In this document: positions 33,883 to 45,488 of the stretch, in pieces
Layout of the letters: each line of letters starts with the position of its first letter
Position numbering within the stretch: position 1 is the first letter of the stretch
NCBI RefSeq assembly: GCF_021502585.1
Contig: NZ_JAKFGM010000003.1
Location: 186,001 to 250,000, forward strand
Source: Sphingomonas cremea
GTDB lineage: Bacteria > Pseudomonadota > Alphaproteobacteria > Sphingomonadales > Sphingomonadaceae
DNA: 64,000 bases
Direction: 5' to 3'
Notes under the pieces: generated by a model
Database searches by the model: none
What the model was told of the DNA's origin: nothing
Seen by the model: the letters and a program-made list of their open reading frames with translations, nothing else
Translations under genes and position numbers: made by a program

Positions 33883-34748
33883 TCAAGGGTTATGTTGGTC
33901 TTGTCCTGTACCCGGCGCCGGACTTCCTCGCCCAATTGCTCGATTTCCGACGAGCTAGCGTTACCGAGGTTGAGCAAGAAATTGCAATGCTTCTCCGATA
34001 CTTGCGCGTCACCTAGCCGGAGGCCCCGGCATCCCGCCGAGTCGACCAGCGCCCAGGCCTTGTGCCCCGGCGGGTTCTTGAAGGTCGATCCGCCTGTGCG
34101 GCTGCGGAGCGGTTGCGATTCCTCGCGAGCCGCGGCGATGCGGTCCATTTCCGTGCCAATCATCATCGGGTCTCCGGGGATGCCGCGAAATACGGCCTCG
34201 ACCACCACGGCGCCCTCGGGCAGCTCCGAATGGCGATAGGTATAACCTAGCCGCTCGGCCGGCCATTCCTCGACCGTGCCGTCCTTCAGCACGAGCGTGC
34301 AGCCGACCAATATGTCCTGGACTTCGCGGCCATAAGCACCGCCATTCATCCGCACGAAACCGCCGACGGTTCCGGGAATCCCGCGCAAGAATTCAAGCCC
34401 CGCGATCCCCGCGTCGCGAGCCGTGGAGGAAACGAGAATTCCGCTCGCCCCGCCACCGCACTTCAAGGTCACGTCATCGAGCCGCTCGATCTTTGAGAAA
34501 GCCTTGCCCAGCCGCACGGTGACGCCCGGAACGCCGCCATCCCGGACGATCATGTTGGAGCCAAGGCCGAGCGCCATCACCGGAGTATCGGGCCCCAATT
34601 CCCGAAGAAACTGCACCAGGTCGTCGCGATCTGCCGGTTCGAACAGCAGCTCCGCGTTGCCGCCCGATTTGAACCAAACTAGCGGCGCCAGCGGCGCATC
34701 GGACTTAAGCTTGCCGCGCACATCGGGAAGCGTTTTCGTCACCGTCAC
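33852..34748 (-). CDS. murB: UDP-N-acetylenolpyruvoylglucosamine reductase
   Basis: MurB (298 residues) reduces the enolpyruvyl group to make UDP-MurNAc. The FAD-binding region contains [20 protein letters not shown], then [23 protein letters not shown]-like sequence and [20 protein letters not shown] with the catalytic Ser. The frame stays open to 34796, but GTG at 34748 overlaps the murC stop (GTGA), follows GAGGG and gives the usual MurB length. It is translationally coupled to murC. Confidence 0.95.
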   Translation of the reverse strand: MTVTKTLPDVRGKLKSDAPLAPLVWFKSGGNAELLFEPADRDDLVQFLRELGPDTPVMALGLGSNMIVRDGGVPGVTVRLGKAFSKIERLDDVTLKCGGGASGILVSSTARDAGIAGLEFLRGIPGTVGGFVRMNGGAYGREVQDILVGCTLVLKDGTVEEWPAERLGYTYRHSELPEGAVVVEAVFRGIPGDPMMIGTEMDRIAAAREESQPLRSRTGGSTFKNPPGHKAWALVDSAGCRGLRLGDAQVSEKHCNFLLNLGNASSSEIEQLGEEVRRRVQDKTNITLEWEIQRIGVA

Positions 34749-36157
34749 TTCGACGCCCTCGCCTTTCCGATTCCGTCGGCCAGTCCCGCCGCCCATTTGG
34801 TGATGTCGCCGGCGCCCATGCAGATGATCATGTCGCCTTCCGCCGCGAGGTCGCGCAGGTTCGCGGCGAGGTCGGCGGGGCCGTCGACCGTCTTGACCAT
34901 GCGGTGTCCGCGCGATCGCAATCCCTCGGCTAACGTGTCAGAACTGATCCCCTCGATCGGTTCCTCGCCCGCCGCGTAGACCGGCGTCACGAACACCACG
35001 TCGGCATCGTTGAAGGCGTTCTGGAAGTCGTCCATCAGGTCGCGAAGCCGCGTGTAACGATGCGGCTGCACCACCGCGATGACCCGTTCTTCGGCTGCCT
35101 CGCGCGCCGCCGCCAGCACCGCGCGGATCTCGGTCGGGTGATGGGCGTAATCGTCGATGATGGTGGCACCGCCCACTTCGCCGACCTTGGTGAAGCGGCG
35201 CTTGACGCCTGTGAACCGCTCGAACCCCTTGACGATGATCTCGTCAGGCAATTTGAATTCAATGCCCACTGCAATTGCCGCTAACGCGTTGAGCACATTG
35301 TGCCGGCCCGGCATCGGCACGAATATTCCCTCGATCGTCCGCCGCTCGCCGTCGCCCTGACGGATCGACACGTCGAACCGGCTGCCGCCATTTCCCGGCT
35401 GGATATTGTCCGCGCGAAGGTCGGCCAGCGCCGAGGTGCCGTAAGTGACGATCCTACGGTCGCGGATGCGGCTCAGCACCCCCTGCACTTCGGGATGGTC
35501 AACGCACATTACGGCAAGGCCGTAGAAGGGCACATTCTCAACGAACTCGACGAAGGCATCCTTGATCGCGTCGAAGTCGCCGTAATGCTCGAGATGTTCG
35601 GGATCGATGTTGGTGACCACCGCAATCGTCCCGTCGAGCCTCAGGAAACTGCCATCGCTCTCATCGGCCTCGACCACCATCCAGTCGGATTTGCCGAGCC
35701 GGGCGTTGGAGCCATAGGCATTGATCACCCCGCCATTGATCACCGTCGGATCAATCCCTCCGGCGTCGAGCATGGCGGCGATCATCGAGGTGGTCGTGGT
35801 CTTGCCATGGGTGCCGGCGACCGCGACGGTCGATTGCATCCGCATCAACTCAGCCAGCATTTCCGCGCGACGTACGCGGGGGAGGCGCCGCTCAGCCGCA
35901 GCTTGAACCTCGGGGTTATCCTCGCGAATAGCCGTCGAGCAGACGACGACCGCAGCATCGCCGAGATTGTCGGCGCTCTGGCCAATCATCACTGGGATAC
36001 CACGCTTCCTAAGGCCTTCTGTCACATAGCTTTCGGTCTGATCAGACCCCTGAACCTTATAGCCCAGGTGATGCATGACTTCGGCGATCCCGGACATGCC
36101 GATGCCGCCGATACCGACGAAATGAATCGTCCCGATCTCGGTCCCCATCGCCTTCAT
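34745..36157 (-). CDS. murC: UDP-N-acetylmuramate--L-alanine ligase
   Basis: MurC (470 residues) adds L-alanine to UDP-MurNAc. It shows the Mur N-terminal Rossmann motif [17 protein letters not shown]-loop [17 protein letters not shown], the central [10 protein letters not shown] and [16 protein letters not shown] motifs, and [14 protein letters not shown] in the C-terminal domain. The start ATG at 36157 overlaps the murG stop (ATGA). A second ATG three codons on is possible. Confidence 0.97.
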   Translation of the reverse strand: MKAMGTEIGTIHFVGIGGIGMSGIAEVMHHLGYKVQGSDQTESYVTEGLRKRGIPVMIGQSADNLGDAAVVVCSTAIREDNPEVQAAAERRLPRVRRAEMLAELMRMQSTVAVAGTHGKTTTTSMIAAMLDAGGIDPTVINGGVINAYGSNARLGKSDWMVVEADESDGSFLRLDGTIAVVTNIDPEHLEHYGDFDAIKDAFVEFVENVPFYGLAVMCVDHPEVQGVLSRIRDRRIVTYGTSALADLRADNIQPGNGGSRFDVSIRQGDGERRTIEGIFVPMPGRHNVLNALAAIAVGIEFKLPDEIIVKGFERFTGVKRRFTKVGEVGGATIIDDYAHHPTEIRAVLAAAREAAEERVIAVVQPHRYTRLRDLMDDFQNAFNDADVVFVTPVYAAGEEPIEGISSDTLAEGLRSRGHRMVKTVDGPADLAANLRDLAAEGDMIICMGAGDITKWAAGLADGIGKARASK

Positions 36158-37311
36158 GCGGGCACTCCCATGCCGCTCGGTGCCTGCATTGCAAAGGGCT
36201 CCGCCTTGCCGACCAGCAGCGGCGCCGCGCCGCCAGCGATCCGCTCGACCAGGTCGGCAAGATCGTGGGTCGCATGCGGACGCCCGACCGACAGCGCCCG
36301 CTCGGCAGCATTGGACAGCGCCTGCGCGTCTCCAGCGATTGCCGCAATTTGCGCACTCAGCACCTCAGGCGAGAACTCGTCTTGTGGGATCATCCGTGCC
36401 CCGCCCGCCCTGGCCATCTCGCGCGCATTGACGGTTTGGTGATCGTCGGTCGCGATCGGCAGCGGAATGAGGATCGCCGGCCGTCCCGCCGCGGTAAGCT
36501 CGGCAATGGTCGATGCGCCGGCCCGGGCGATCACCAGATGCGCCTCCGCCAGCCGGTCGGGCATGTCCTCGATATAGGTCAAAAGCTCAGCCGGGATGTT
36601 GAGCGCGGCATAACGGTTGCGCACCGCCTCGATGTCGTCCGGCCGGCACTGCTGGATGACCTGCAGGCGATGGCGGAGTTTCGGCGGCAGCATGCCCAGC
36701 GCGTCGGGCACCACCTGCCCCAGTACCGTTGCCCCCTGACTCCCCCCGGTGACAAGAATCTTGAGCGGTGCGGTATCGTCGAATTCGGGGAAGGGCATCG
36801 TGCCGAGCCGCGCAACCGACTCCCGCACCGGATTGCCGACCAAAGCGACCTTGGCGGTATGCCGGGGCTTCAGGCGCTCAACTTCCGGATAGGCCGTGGC
36901 GATCGCGGCTGCCCTTCCGGCAAGCAACCGGTTGACCCTGCCAAGGACGGCATTCTGCTCATGAAGAATGGTCTGGATACCGAGCGCGTTCGCCGCCAGC
37001 AGAGCCGGAAATGCCGGATATCCGCCAAAGCCGACCACCGCGTCGGGGGTAAACTCGCGATACAGCGCTTTCGCCTCGCGCCGCCCGGCCATTACCGCGA
37101 ACAGCGCCTTCACCCATCCGATCGGCCCGCCGCCGAGGCGTCCCGCGGGCAGGATATGCGTCGGCACGCCTTCGAACAGCGCCGGAATTCTCGCCCCCCG
37201 CTCGTCGGTGACCAGCATCACGCCATGTCCGCGCGCCTTCAATTCGGCGGCAAGCGCATGAGCCGGGACCATATGCCCGCCGGTTCCGCCGGCAGCCAAA
37301 GTGATGTTCAT
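36154..37311 (-). CDS. murG: UDP-GlcNAc transferase to lipid I (MurG)
   Basis: MurG (385 residues) makes lipid II on the inner face of the membrane. Glycine-rich [16 protein letters not shown] at the N-terminus, [15 protein letters not shown] near residue 95, [16 protein letters not shown], and the GT-B signature [23 protein letters not shown]-type sequence are present. The frame is open to 37335, but the ATG at 37311 overlaps the ftsW stop (ATGA) and starts the domain directly. Confidence 0.97.
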   Translation of the reverse strand: MNITLAAGGTGGHMVPAHALAAELKARGHGVMLVTDERGARIPALFEGVPTHILPAGRLGGGPIGWVKALFAVMAGRREAKALYREFTPDAVVGFGGYPAFPALLAANALGIQTILHEQNAVLGRVNRLLAGRAAAIATAYPEVERLKPRHTAKVALVGNPVRESVARLGTMPFPEFDDTAPLKILVTGGSQGATVLGQVVPDALGMLPPKLRHRLQVIQQCRPDDIEAVRNRYAALNIPAELLTYIEDMPDRLAEAHLVIARAGASTIAELTAAGRPAILIPLPIATDDHQTVNAREMARAGGARMIPQDEFSPEVLSAQIAAIAGDAQALSNAAERALSVGRPHATHDLADLVERIAGGAAPLLVGKAEPFAMQAPSGMGVPA

Positions 37312-38531
37312 CCGCGAATATTCTCCCCGCCCCATTTCACCACATAGGGCGAGCGCGTCAGATAGGGGTTTCGCCGCGTGAAGGCGAGCAACAATCCCAT
37401 CGCGATCGACAGCGCCAGCATCGAGGAACCGCCATAGCTGATGAACGGCAAGGTCATGCCCTTCGACGGTGCAATCTGGACATTGACCGCCATGTTGATC
37501 AGCGCCTGTAGCCCGAACTGGATGACGAGACCGGCGGCGGCGAGGATGGCGAAGGAGGATTCCTCGTCGAGCAGCTTGATCAGCACCCGCGCGACGATAG
37601 CGAGATAGAGAAGCGCGATCATCAGGCAGGCGATCAGCCCGAACTCCTCGCCGATCACGGAGAAAATATAATCGGTATGCGGCTCGGGCAGGCCGAACTT
37701 CCGAGTCCCCGCCCCCGGGCCCATCCCGAATAGACCGCCCGCGGTCAGCGTGCGCATCGCGTTTTCAACCTGAAAATTGTCGCCCTCGCCGAACAGGAAG
37801 CCGTTGATGCGCGCAGTCGCCACATCATAGAAGAAATAGGCGAGGACGACCCCGACCAGCCCGGCAATGCCGAGGCCGACCAGGATGCGCAGGTTCAATC
37901 CCGCGATCGCCAGCATCGCAATCCACACCGCGGCAAAAATAATGGTCGAGCCGAAGTCGGGCTGGCGCATAAGCAGCACCGCGACCACGCCAGTGATCAC
38001 CGCCGAAAGTGTGAAGATCGGAAGCGATTTGTCGCTTTCGCGCAGCGACAACAGCCAGGCCATCGACACGACGAAGAAGGGCTTTAGAAACTCCGACGGC
38101 TGGAACTGGCCGATTCCGAGGTTGAGCCACCGCTTGGCCCCGTTCACTTCGGCCCCCAGCATCGGCACCAGCGCCAGCGCAACCATGCACACCAGTGCCC
38201 CAATCAGTGAAAGCCGCCGCAATCGTTCGCGCGGCTGCATCGAAATGGCGATCATCACCGGAAGGGACAAAGCGATCCAGGCGATCTGCCGGTAGAAATA
38301 ATGAAGTTCGGCGAAGTGAACCGACCCGCCCGAATAGCGCTGCGCGGCGGCGGGAGAAGCAGCCGCGACCGCGATCAGCCCGACCCCGATCAGTACCGCA
38401 AGCAACAGCAGAAGGACCCGGTCGATTTCCCAGAACCAGCGACCGGTGGCCGACCGGTCCGACCGACCGTAGCGATTGGGATCGACCAGCGCGGCGCCCG
38501 CCTTGATCTTGCCGGTGATCGTCTGGTTCAT
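37308..38531 (-). CDS. ftsW: Lipid II polymerase FtsW
   Basis: FtsW (407 residues) is a SEDS-family glycosyltransferase with ten helices that polymerises septal glycan with FtsI. GAEVNGAKRWLNLGIGQFQP S-like sequence near residue 135, RVKGR-type loop replaced by the sequence AMRTLTAGGLFGMGPGAGTR, and the C-terminal SYGGSSMLALSIAMGLLL signature are present. The start overlaps the murD stop (ATGA), and the stop overlaps the murG start. Confidence 0.96.
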   Translation of the reverse strand: MNQTITGKIKAGAALVDPNRYGRSDRSATGRWFWEIDRVLLLLLAVLIGVGLIAVAAASPAAAQRYSGGSVHFAELHYFYRQIAWIALSLPVMIAISMQPRERLRRLSLIGALVCMVALALVPMLGAEVNGAKRWLNLGIGQFQPSEFLKPFFVVSMAWLLSLRESDKSLPIFTLSAVITGVVAVLLMRQPDFGSTIIFAAVWIAMLAIAGLNLRILVGLGIAGLVGVVLAYFFYDVATARINGFLFGEGDNFQVENAMRTLTAGGLFGMGPGAGTRKFGLPEPHTDYIFSVIGEEFGLIACLMIALLYLAIVARVLIKLLDEESSFAILAAAGLVIQFGLQALINMAVNVQIAPSKGMTLPFISYGGSSMLALSIAMGLLLAFTRRNPYLTRSPYVVKWGGENIRG

Positions 38532-39883
38532 AATTCCCCCACCAAGGCGCGGAAGGCATCGCCCCGCGCCTCGAAATCCCTAAACTGGTCGAATGAAGCG
38601 CATGCCGGCGACAGCAACACGGTGTCGCCAGCTTGTGCCTCCGACGCGGCAGCTTTCACCGCCTCGGCCAGCGTCACACACTCTGCCACGGCCATCTGCG
38701 GGGACAAGAGGCTGGCGAACATTTCTCCCGCCTCGCCAATGGTATAGGCTTTGCGCACATGCCTGAAATGCGGCGCGCATTCGTCGAGATTGTCGGTCTT
38801 GGCCTGCCCGCCGAGAATCCAGCGGATTTTCGGGAAAGCCGCCAACGCCGGCGCCGTCGCGGTAGGGTTGGTCGCCTTGCTGTCATTGACGAACAAGACG
38901 CAGTCCTTCTCGCGCACCCGCTCCATGCGATGGGGCAGGCCGGGGTAGGTGCGGAGACCATCGGCCAACCTCCACGGTGCAATTCCTAATTCTTGGGACA
39001 CCGCCGCGGCCGCCACAGCATTTTGAGCGTTATGCGGGCCCTGCAATGCCGGCCATTCGGCCTGATCCATAAACTGATCGCCGTCGACACAAAGATGCGG
39101 TCGCTTCCAGATCAGACCGCGCTTTGCAACGGTGGGACCACGCCAGTCCCGACCCTTGGTAGTGCTCACTGGAATAAGTCGATCTCCGAGGGTTTTGGCG
39201 ATCTCAAGGCTCGGCTCGTCATCCAATGCAATGATGGCGGAATGTCCATTGGACTGCATTTCGAATAGCCGCGCTTTGGACGCCGCATAGGCCTCAAACC
39301 CATCATACCGGTCGAGGTGATCGGGCGTAATGTTGAGCAGCACCGCGACGTCGCAATCGAGGCTCTTGGTCAGGTCGATCTGGTAGCTCGACAGTTCGAG
39401 CACATATACCCCGCCCTCGGGCAGTGGGTCCTGCGCCAGGATGGGCAGGCCGATGTTGCCGCCCATCTCCGTCGGCACGCCCGCAGTCTTCAATAGGTGG
39501 TGGATCAGCGCGGTGGTGGTCGACTTGCCGTTGGTGCCGGTGATCCCGATCACCTTGTGCGGCGACAGCTCGGCCCGCGCCCGGGCAAACAGCTCGATAT
39601 CGCCGATGATCTCGACGCCGGCGTCCGCCGCCCGCTGCGCGATCGGGTGGCGGTTGAGCGGCAGTCCCGGCGTCACGATGATGGAGTCGAACCGGGAGAG
39701 GTCGCTGTTTACGAAATCCTCAAGCTCGACGCCGGCCGGCACCTTGGCCCGCGCCTCCGGCTTATCATCCCACGCCGTCACCTTCGCGCCGCTGGCGACC
39801 AGCGCTTCGACCGTCGCCAGGCCGCTTCGAGCGAGGCCAAGGACGGCATAATATTTTCCGGCGAAGGCCCTGGCGGTGATCAC
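38528..39883 (-). CDS. murD: UDP-N-acetylmuramoylalanine--D-glutamate ligase
   Basis: MurD (451 residues) adds D-glutamate. The N-terminal [16 protein letters not shown]-loop [20 protein letters not shown], the central [18 protein letters not shown] and late [19 protein letters not shown] are as expected. The start is GTG, overlapping the mraY stop (GTGA). The stop overlaps the ftsW start. Confidence 0.97.
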   Translation of the reverse strand: MITARAFAGKYYAVLGLARSGLATVEALVASGAKVTAWDDKPEARAKVPAGVELEDFVNSDLSRFDSIIVTPGLPLNRHPIAQRAADAGVEIIGDIELFARARAELSPHKVIGITGTNGKSTTTALIHHLLKTAGVPTEMGGNIGLPILAQDPLPEGGVYVLELSSYQIDLTKSLDCDVAVLLNITPDHLDRYDGFEAYAASKARLFEMQSNGHSAIIALDDEPSLEIAKTLGDRLIPVSTTKGRDWRGPTVAKRGLIWKRPHLCVDGDQFMDQAEWPALQGPHNAQNAVAAAAVSQELGIAPWRLADGLRTYPGLPHRMERVREKDCVLFVNDSKATNPTATAPALAAFPKIRWILGGQAKTDNLDECAPHFRHVRKAYTIGEAGEMFASLLSPQMAVAECVTLAEAVKAAASEAQAGDTVLLSPACASFDQFRDFEARGDAFRALVGEL

Positions 39884-40950
39884 CTCAGCTTCAGGGTCGA
39901 CAAGCCGGCGAGCGCGAGGATGAAGCTGATGATCCAGAAGCGGATCACAACCGTCGGTTCGCTCCAGCCGAGATGCTCGAAATGATGGTGGATCGGCGCC
40001 ATTCTAAAGATGCGCTTGCCGTAGCGCTTGAACCAGAACACCTGAACGATGACGCTGACCGCCTCCAGCACGAAAAGGCCGCCGATGATCGCCAGCACGA
40101 ACTCATGGTGGGTGGCCACCGCGACCGCGCCCAACGCACCGCCGAGCGCTAGGCTTCCGGTATCGCCCATGAAGACCGCCGCCGGCGGCGCGTTGAACCA
40201 AAGGAAGGCTAGCCCCGCTCCGACGATCGCGAGCAAAAGCACGGTCAAGTCGCCCGCCCCCGGCACGTGCGGAATGCCGAGGTAGGTCGCGAATTTGGCG
40301 TTGCCGCACAGGTAAGCGATCAGGGTGAAGGCCATGCAGGCGATGATCACCGGCATGGTCGCCAACCCGTCGAGCCCGTCGGTCAGGTTCACCGAATTGC
40401 CGAAGGCGACGATGACGAAGGCGCCGAACGCGATATAGGCCCAGCTGAGGTCGATCACCGCCCCCTGTACGAACGGTAGGTAGAGGTGCGTCCCCGACAT
40501 CCGAACCATCAGCCAGGTGGCGAACCCGGCGATCGCAAACTCCAGGAACAGTCGTGTCCTGCCCCTGAGGCCCGCATGGTGGGCTTTCTTGACCTTGTCG
40601 TAATCGTCGAGGAAACCGATCAGACCGAACCCGCCGGTCACCAGCAGGCACGACCAGACATAGACGTTAGTCAGGTCCATCCACAGCAGGACGGAGGTTG
40701 CCACCGAAATCAGGATCAGCAGCCCGCCCATCGTCGGCGTGCCCCGCTTGGCGAGATGGCTCTGCGGTCCGTCGGCGCGGATCGGCTGCCCCTTGCCCTG
40801 CTTGGCGCGCAGCCAGCGGATGAACATCGGACCGAACAACAGCCCGATGGCAAGTGCGGTCGCGGTCGCCGCGCCCGCCCGGAAGCTGATGTAACGGATG
40901 AGGTTGAGGAGGCCGGGAAACCCGAGCTGCTCGGCGATCCAATAGAGCAT
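39880..40950 (-). CDS. mraY: Phospho-N-acetylmuramoyl-pentapeptide transferase
   Basis: MraY (356 residues) makes lipid I from UDP-MurNAc-pentapeptide and undecaprenyl phosphate, with ten transmembrane helices. The catalytic aspartates lie in GFLDDYDKV and [10 protein letters not shown], the HHH motif in [13 protein letters not shown] near the C-terminus. The start ATG shares one base with the murF stop (TAATG). Normal family length. Confidence 0.97.
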   Translation of the reverse strand: MLYWIAEQLGFPGLLNLIRYISFRAGAATATALAIGLLFGPMFIRWLRAKQGKGQPIRADGPQSHLAKRGTPTMGGLLILISVATSVLLWMDLTNVYVWSCLLVTGGFGLIGFLDDYDKVKKAHHAGLRGRTRLFLEFAIAGFATWLMVRMSGTHLYLPFVQGAVIDLSWAYIAFGAFVIVAFGNSVNLTDGLDGLATMPVIIACMAFTLIAYLCGNAKFATYLGIPHVPGAGDLTVLLLAIVGAGLAFLWFNAPPAAVFMGDTGSLALGGALGAVAVATHHEFVLAIIGGLFVLEAVSVIVQVFWFKRYGKRIFRMAPIHHHFEHLGWSEPTVVIRFWIISFILALAGLSTLKLR

Positions 40951-42359
40951 TAGGTTCTAGGTCCCTTATCGGCGAATGCCATCTCCGTGCCCCCTGCCAT
41001 CCGCTCGACCAGCTTCGCAAGCCCGATCGAGTTGGACGCCTTGACCAACACCGCGTCGCCGGGCCGGACGAGGCCCGCCAACAGCTCGGTCGCTTCGTCA
41101 ACATTGGCCGCCCGCTCGACGGCCACGGCGCCGTTCAGCGCATCTTCCAGCGGTCGCATTTCTTCGCCGACCAGGATCAGATGATCGACCCTAGCCTCGC
41201 GCACCGCCGGGGCCAGCCCCGCGTGAAGTTCGTCGGCATGCCCGCCCAATTCGCGCATCGGGCCGAGAACGGCGATCCGCCGCACGACATCGCGCTCCTC
41301 GCCGAGCGCTTTCAAGGTCGCCGCCATCGATGCCGGGTTGGCGTTATAGCTCTCGTCGATCAGCATAAAATTGCCGCCGTCAATTGCCAGCCGGTGCCGC
41401 TCGCCGCGGCCCTTCAGGCCGCCCATGTCGGCCAGCGCCAGACCGGCAATGGCCAGGTCGGCACCGACCGCTTCTACCGCCGCGAGAACCGCCAGCGAAT
41501 TGGTTACCCAATGATCGCCGCGCTGCGCGATCGTATAGGTAAGTTCGCTTTCCATCAGCCGCGCCGTGACCAGGCTTCCGCCCTTGTCGGCCCTGACGGC
41601 GTGAATCGCCGCAACGTCGGCATCGCCATGGCCAAAGGTTATCGTGCGGTCGGCGAAACGGCGCGCGGTTTTGACCAGTCGGTCGCGATACGGCGTGTCT
41701 TCGGGTATGATGGCGATGCCCTCTGGCTCCAGCCCCTCGAAAATCTCTGACTTGGCGTCCGCAATCGCCTCCATCGAACCCAAATATTCGATATGGGCCG
41801 AGGCAATCGTCGTGATCATGGCGACATGCGGGCGGACCAGCCGGGTGAGAGCGGCGATTTCGCCCGCCCGATTCATTCCCATTTCAAGCACCGCAAATTC
41901 GCTGTCGCGCGGCATCCGCGCGAGGCTGAGCGGCACGCCGGTGTGGTTATTGTAGCTTTTGACCGAACGATGGACCTTACCCTTCGCGAACCGCTCGAGC
42001 GCCACATAAAGCGCTTCCTTGGTCGATGTCTTGCCGACCGATCCCGTAACGCCAAGCACCTTCCCGCTCATTCGCCGCCGTGCCTCGATGGCAAGGTCGG
42101 TAAGCGCCTTGGGCACATCCGCCACCAGCACGTGCGGCCCCTCAACCGGCTTGGCGACCAGCGCTGCGGCCGCGCCGGCGGCGAATGCCTTGGGAACGAA
42201 ATCGTGTCCGTCCGCGACCGTTCCCGGCATGGCTACGAACAGCCAGTCATGCTCCACCTCGCGGCTGTCGAAAGTGACACCCGAAACCTCGAACGGGTCG
42301 CCATGCAGCGTTCCGCCGGTAGCGGCGACGATTTCGCCGCTCGTCCAGAGGGCTGTCAT
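40950..42359 (-). CDS. murF: UDP-MurNAc-tripeptide--D-Ala-D-Ala ligase
   Basis: MurF (469 residues) adds D-Ala-D-Ala to complete the pentapeptide. P-loop [20 protein letters not shown], the motif [16 protein letters not shown] and [20 protein letters not shown], and [18 protein letters not shown] are plain. The ATG at 42359 overlaps the murE stop (ATGA) and is preferred over an ATG nine bases upstream. It is coupled to mraY downstream. Confidence 0.96.
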   Translation of the reverse strand: MTALWTSGEIVAATGGTLHGDPFEVSGVTFDSREVEHDWLFVAMPGTVADGHDFVPKAFAAGAAAALVAKPVEGPHVLVADVPKALTDLAIEARRRMSGKVLGVTGSVGKTSTKEALYVALERFAKGKVHRSVKSYNNHTGVPLSLARMPRDSEFAVLEMGMNRAGEIAALTRLVRPHVAMITTIASAHIEYLGSMEAIADAKSEIFEGLEPEGIAIIPEDTPYRDRLVKTARRFADRTITFGHGDADVAAIHAVRADKGGSLVTARLMESELTYTIAQRGDHWVTNSLAVLAAVEAVGADLAIAGLALADMGGLKGRGERHRLAIDGGNFMLIDESYNANPASMAATLKALGEERDVVRRIAVLGPMRELGGHADELHAGLAPAVREARVDHLILVGEEMRPLEDALNGAVAVERAANVDEATELLAGLVRPGDAVLVKASNSIGLAKLVERMAGGTEMAFADKGPRT

Positions 42360-43771
42360 GCTGCGCATTCCCGCGCCACGGTCACATCGTCAAATGGAAG
42401 CACCTGGTCTCCGATTATCTGTCCTTGTTCGTGGCCCTTGCCGGCCACCAGCACAATGTCGCCCGCCTTGGCCATGTCGATCGCCTCGGCGATTGCCGCA
42501 CGCCGGTCGCCAACCTCGATCGCACCGGGCGCGCCCGCCAGAACGGCCTTGCGGATTGCCGCCGGATCCTCGCTCCTGGGATTATCGTCGGTGACGATGA
42601 CCACGTCGCTCAGTCGCGCCGCGGCTGCTCCCATTTCCGGGCGCTTGCCATGATCGCGATCGCCGCCCGCGCCAAGCACGGTAATCAGCCGCCCTTCGAC
42701 GTGGGGACGAAGCGCTTCGATCGCCGCCTCGATCGCGTCGGGCGTATGCGCATAGTCGACATACACCGGCGCACCAGCGGGGCTGATCACCGCCCGCTCC
42801 AATCGCCCGCGAACCGGTGAAACGCGACCCATTCCGCTCAACGTCGTGGCCCAGTCGCCGTCGGTCGCCAGGACCAGTCCGGCGGCGGTCAAGACATTGT
42901 TCATCTGGTAAGCGCCGATTAGCGGCAGGCTGAGCTTATAATCCTTGCCCGCATGCCGAAGTAACAGCTGCTGGCCGAGCGGAGTCGACTGGCGCGACAC
43001 CAGCTCGATCGTATCGGCCCCCGGCCCGACCGTAATCAGCTTGAGTCCTCGTCGCGTCGCATGTCCGATCACTTCCCGTGACTTGGGATCGCCGGTCCAG
43101 ACAACTGCCGTCCCATCGGCCGAAATCACTTCGTCGAACAGCCGCATCTTGGCCGCGAAATAAGCATCCATCGACGGGTGATAGTCGAGGTGGTCTCGGC
43201 TGAAATTGGTGAAGGCGGCGGCTTTCACCGGAACGCCTTCGGCACGATATTGGTCGAGGCCGTGGGATGAGGCCTCATACGCCACATGGCTTATTCCCAT
43301 CCGCTCCATGCCGGCCATGTTGGACAGGAAAGTGACGATGTCCGGGGTCGTCAGCCCGGTCTTCACCTGGTCATCGGCGGTCGTGACGCCAAGTGTCCCG
43401 ATCGATGCTGAACGATGCCCCGCCATCCGCCACAGCTGGCGGGTCAGTTCGACCGTCGAGGTCTTCCCGTTGGTCCCGGTTACAGCGGCGATCGTTTCGG
43501 GATAGGGCGCGAAGAAGCGGGCGGCGAGTTCGGCGAAGAGTTTGCGCGGTTCGTCCGCGGCAAGATGCGGAACACCTTCGACTTTCGCTTCCGGGCGCGC
43601 CACGACGGCCGACGCTCCGCGCCTTATCGCTTCGGCGATAAAATCTTCTCCATTGAAGCGCGCTCCGCGGAACGCGCCGAAGATATTGCCCGGTGCGACC
43701 TTGCGATGATCCAGCGCAAAGCCCGTCACATCGGAATCGTCCGCGATACCGGCGAGATCGCCCAGGAGCAT
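42356..43771 (-). CDS. murE: UDP-MurNAc-Ala-Glu--meso-diaminopimelate ligase
   Basis: MurE (471 residues) adds the third residue of the stem peptide. P-loop VTGTNGKTSTVELTRQLW, central YEASSHGLDQYR and TNFSRDHLDYH, VYVDYAHTPDAIEAAIEAL, and the discriminating DDNPRSEDP motif, which selects meso-diaminopimelate rather than lysine. The ATG at 43771 is 4 bases after the ftsI stop and is chosen over the longer open frame, whose first residues overlap ftsI. Confidence 0.97.
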   Translation of the reverse strand: MLLGDLAGIADDSDVTGFALDHRKVAPGNIFGAFRGARFNGEDFIAEAIRRGASAVVARPEAKVEGVPHLAADEPRKLFAELAARFFAPYPETIAAVTGTNGKTSTVELTRQLWRMAGHRSASIGTLGVTTADDQVKTGLTTPDIVTFLSNMAGMERMGISHVAYEASSHGLDQYRAEGVPVKAAAFTNFSRDHLDYHPSMDAYFAAKMRLFDEVISADGTAVVWTGDPKSREVIGHATRRGLKLITVGPGADTIELVSRQSTPLGQQLLLRHAGKDYKLSLPLIGAYQMNNVLTAAGLVLATDGDWATTLSGMGRVSPVRGRLERAVISPAGAPVYVDYAHTPDAIEAAIEALRPHVEGRLITVLGAGGDRDHGKRPEMGAAAARLSDVVIVTDDNPRSEDPAAIRKAVLAGAPGAIEVGDRRAAIAEAIDMAKAGDIVLVAGKGHEQGQIIGDQVLPFDDVTVARECAA

Positions 43772-43775
43772 GTGA

Positions 43776-45488
43776 TTATTGCTCCGCTTTTTCTTGAACG
43801 AAGGGCAACACCTCGGCCATGTTGGGCTCACGATTCATGTCGGGGCGCACGCCCAGCATCGGCGCGATCCGGCTGACGGTCTTGGAAACGACCGGCGCGA
43901 CGTTCCAGCCCGCAGTATGGAATCCATAAGTTTCGGCGGTGGCCTTGGGATCGTCGAGCATGACGACGATCACATAGCGCGGTTCGTCCATCGGGAACAC
44001 GCCAGCGAACGATGTCACCACTGCGGCCGAAGTATAGCGCCCACCGACGATTTTTTCGGCAGTGCCGGTCTTCCCGCCGATCCGATAGCCTGGGGCGTCA
44101 GCCTTCTTGCCGGTCCCGTTGGTTACCACCAGGCGGAGGAGAGCCCGCATCTTGTAGCTGGTTTCCTCCGTAAACACCCGGTGCCCTTTTCCCGCCGGAT
44201 GATCGCGCCCGACCTTCAGCAGCGTGGCGGGTCGATAGATGCCTCCATTGAACAAAGTCGCATAACCAGTTGCGAGGTGCAGCGGGGTGACAGCGATGGC
44301 ATGTCCAAAACCGACGGTCATCGTTTCGAACGGGCCCCAGCGGCTGCCCGGCGTCAGGGTCCGCCCGCGTTCCATCAACTCGACATTGACCTTGTCGAGG
44401 AAGCCCATTTTCCTGAGGAACGCCTCCTGCCGCGGTTTGCCCAGCTGGGCGGCGATCTGGGCCGTACCGATGTTCGAGCTTCGCATCATGATTTCGGATA
44501 CCGAGCAGGCTCGGCCAAACGGGTGGGTATCGGTGATCGTGTGGCCAAAGGCGTGGAGCGCGTCCGGACAAGGATACATTTGCCCCATCGACTTCACTAC
44601 GCCCGAGTCCATCGCCATCGCCACCGTGAATGGCTTGAAGGTAGAGCCAAGCTCGTAGACGCCGAGCGTCGCCCGATTGAACCGCGCTTCGGGCGTGCCT
44701 TGCCCGGCGGCATTGGGGTTAAGCTGTGGCAGCGAGGTCATAGCCAGTATCTCGCCGCTATGAATGTCCATGATCACTCCGGCAGCGCCGATGGCCGAGA
44801 AATGGGTCATCGCCTCGTTCAGCTCGTGCTCGAGCGCCTGCTGGATGCGGCTGGAGATGGACAGGACGATCGGCTGGCCACGCCGAGCGGGATCGCGCAG
44901 CTGCTCATCGAATGCGCGTTCGATGCCGGCATTTCCCTTTCCATCGACGTCGGTGAAACCGACGACGTGCGCCGCAAGGCTGGTTTGCGGATAGAGACGA
45001 TCTGGCTCGCGCTCGAGTGCCAGTCCCGGCTCGCCGAGTGCGTTGATCGCCGAAACCAGCCCGGGCGGCGCGCGACGGCGGAGATAATAGAAGCTGTGAT
45101 TGGAACGCAGCATCGCCAGGTAGGCGGCCGCGTCTTTCTCTGGCATCAATTCGGCCATCTTCCGGGCGAGGTCGAGCCTGTTGCCGATCACCTTTGATGG
45201 CTGCAGCCCGATGGTCCAGGCGTCGATCGTCCGCGCCAGCGCCTGGCCGTCGCGGTCGACGATGTCACCGCGCTCCGGGGTCAGGTCGATCTCTCCGCCC
45301 TTGCGGCCGGCATGATCGCCGAATGCGGCAAGATAGATGAGCCGAAGCGCGATGATGGCGATGATCCCGCCATAAACCAGCATTCCGAACATCAGCCGCT
45401 GGTGCATCAGCGCGAGGATCTGCCGCCGCTGTCCGACCAGACGGAGCCGCTCGGGCCGTGCGACGAGAGCGGGCGTCGGGGCGTTCAT
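43776..45488 (-). CDS. ftsI: Penicillin-binding protein 3 / septal transpeptidase FtsI
   Basis: FtsI (570 residues) cross-links septal peptidoglycan. One N-terminal transmembrane helix (MFGMLVYGGIIAIIALRLIY), the PBP dimer domain (LTPERGDIVDRDGQALARTI), and the transpeptidase domain with the nucleophile in STFK (GSTFKPFTVAM), SSN in MMRSSNIGTAQI, and KTGT in GGKTGTAEKI. The start shares one base with the ftsL stop. The protein is a class B PBP paired with FtsW. Confidence 0.97.
   Translation of the reverse strand: MNAPTPALVARPERLRLVGQRRQILALMHQRLMFGMLVYGGIIAIIALRLIYLAAFGDHAGRKGGEIDLTPERGDIVDRDGQALARTIDAWTIGLQPSKVIGNRLDLARKMAELMPEKDAAAYLAMLRSNHSFYYLRRRAPPGLVSAINALGEPGLALEREPDRLYPQTSLAAHVVGFTDVDGKGNAGIERAFDEQLRDPARRGQPIVLSISSRIQQALEHELNEAMTHFSAIGAAGVIMDIHSGEILAMTSLPQLNPNAAGQGTPEARFNRATLGVYELGSTFKPFTVAMAMDSGVVKSMGQMYPCPDALHAFGHTITDTHPFGRACSVSEIMMRSSNIGTAQIAAQLGKPRQEAFLRKMGFLDKVNVELMERGRTLTPGSRWGPFETMTVGFGHAIAVTPLHLATGYATLFNGGIYRPATLLKVGRDHPAGKGHRVFTEETSYKMRALLRLVVTNGTGKKADAPGYRIGGKTGTAEKIVGGRYTSAAVVTSFAGVFPMDEPRYVIVVMLDDPKATAETYGFHTAGWNVAPVVSKTVSRIAPMLGVRPDMNREPNMAEVLPFVQEKAEQ

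Noticed and set aside
32968-34239. Plus-strand frame of 423 codons
   Set aside because: It is antisense to ddl and murB, both well supported.
43779-45197. Plus-strand frame of 472 codons
   Set aside because: It is antisense to ftsI and carries no domain.
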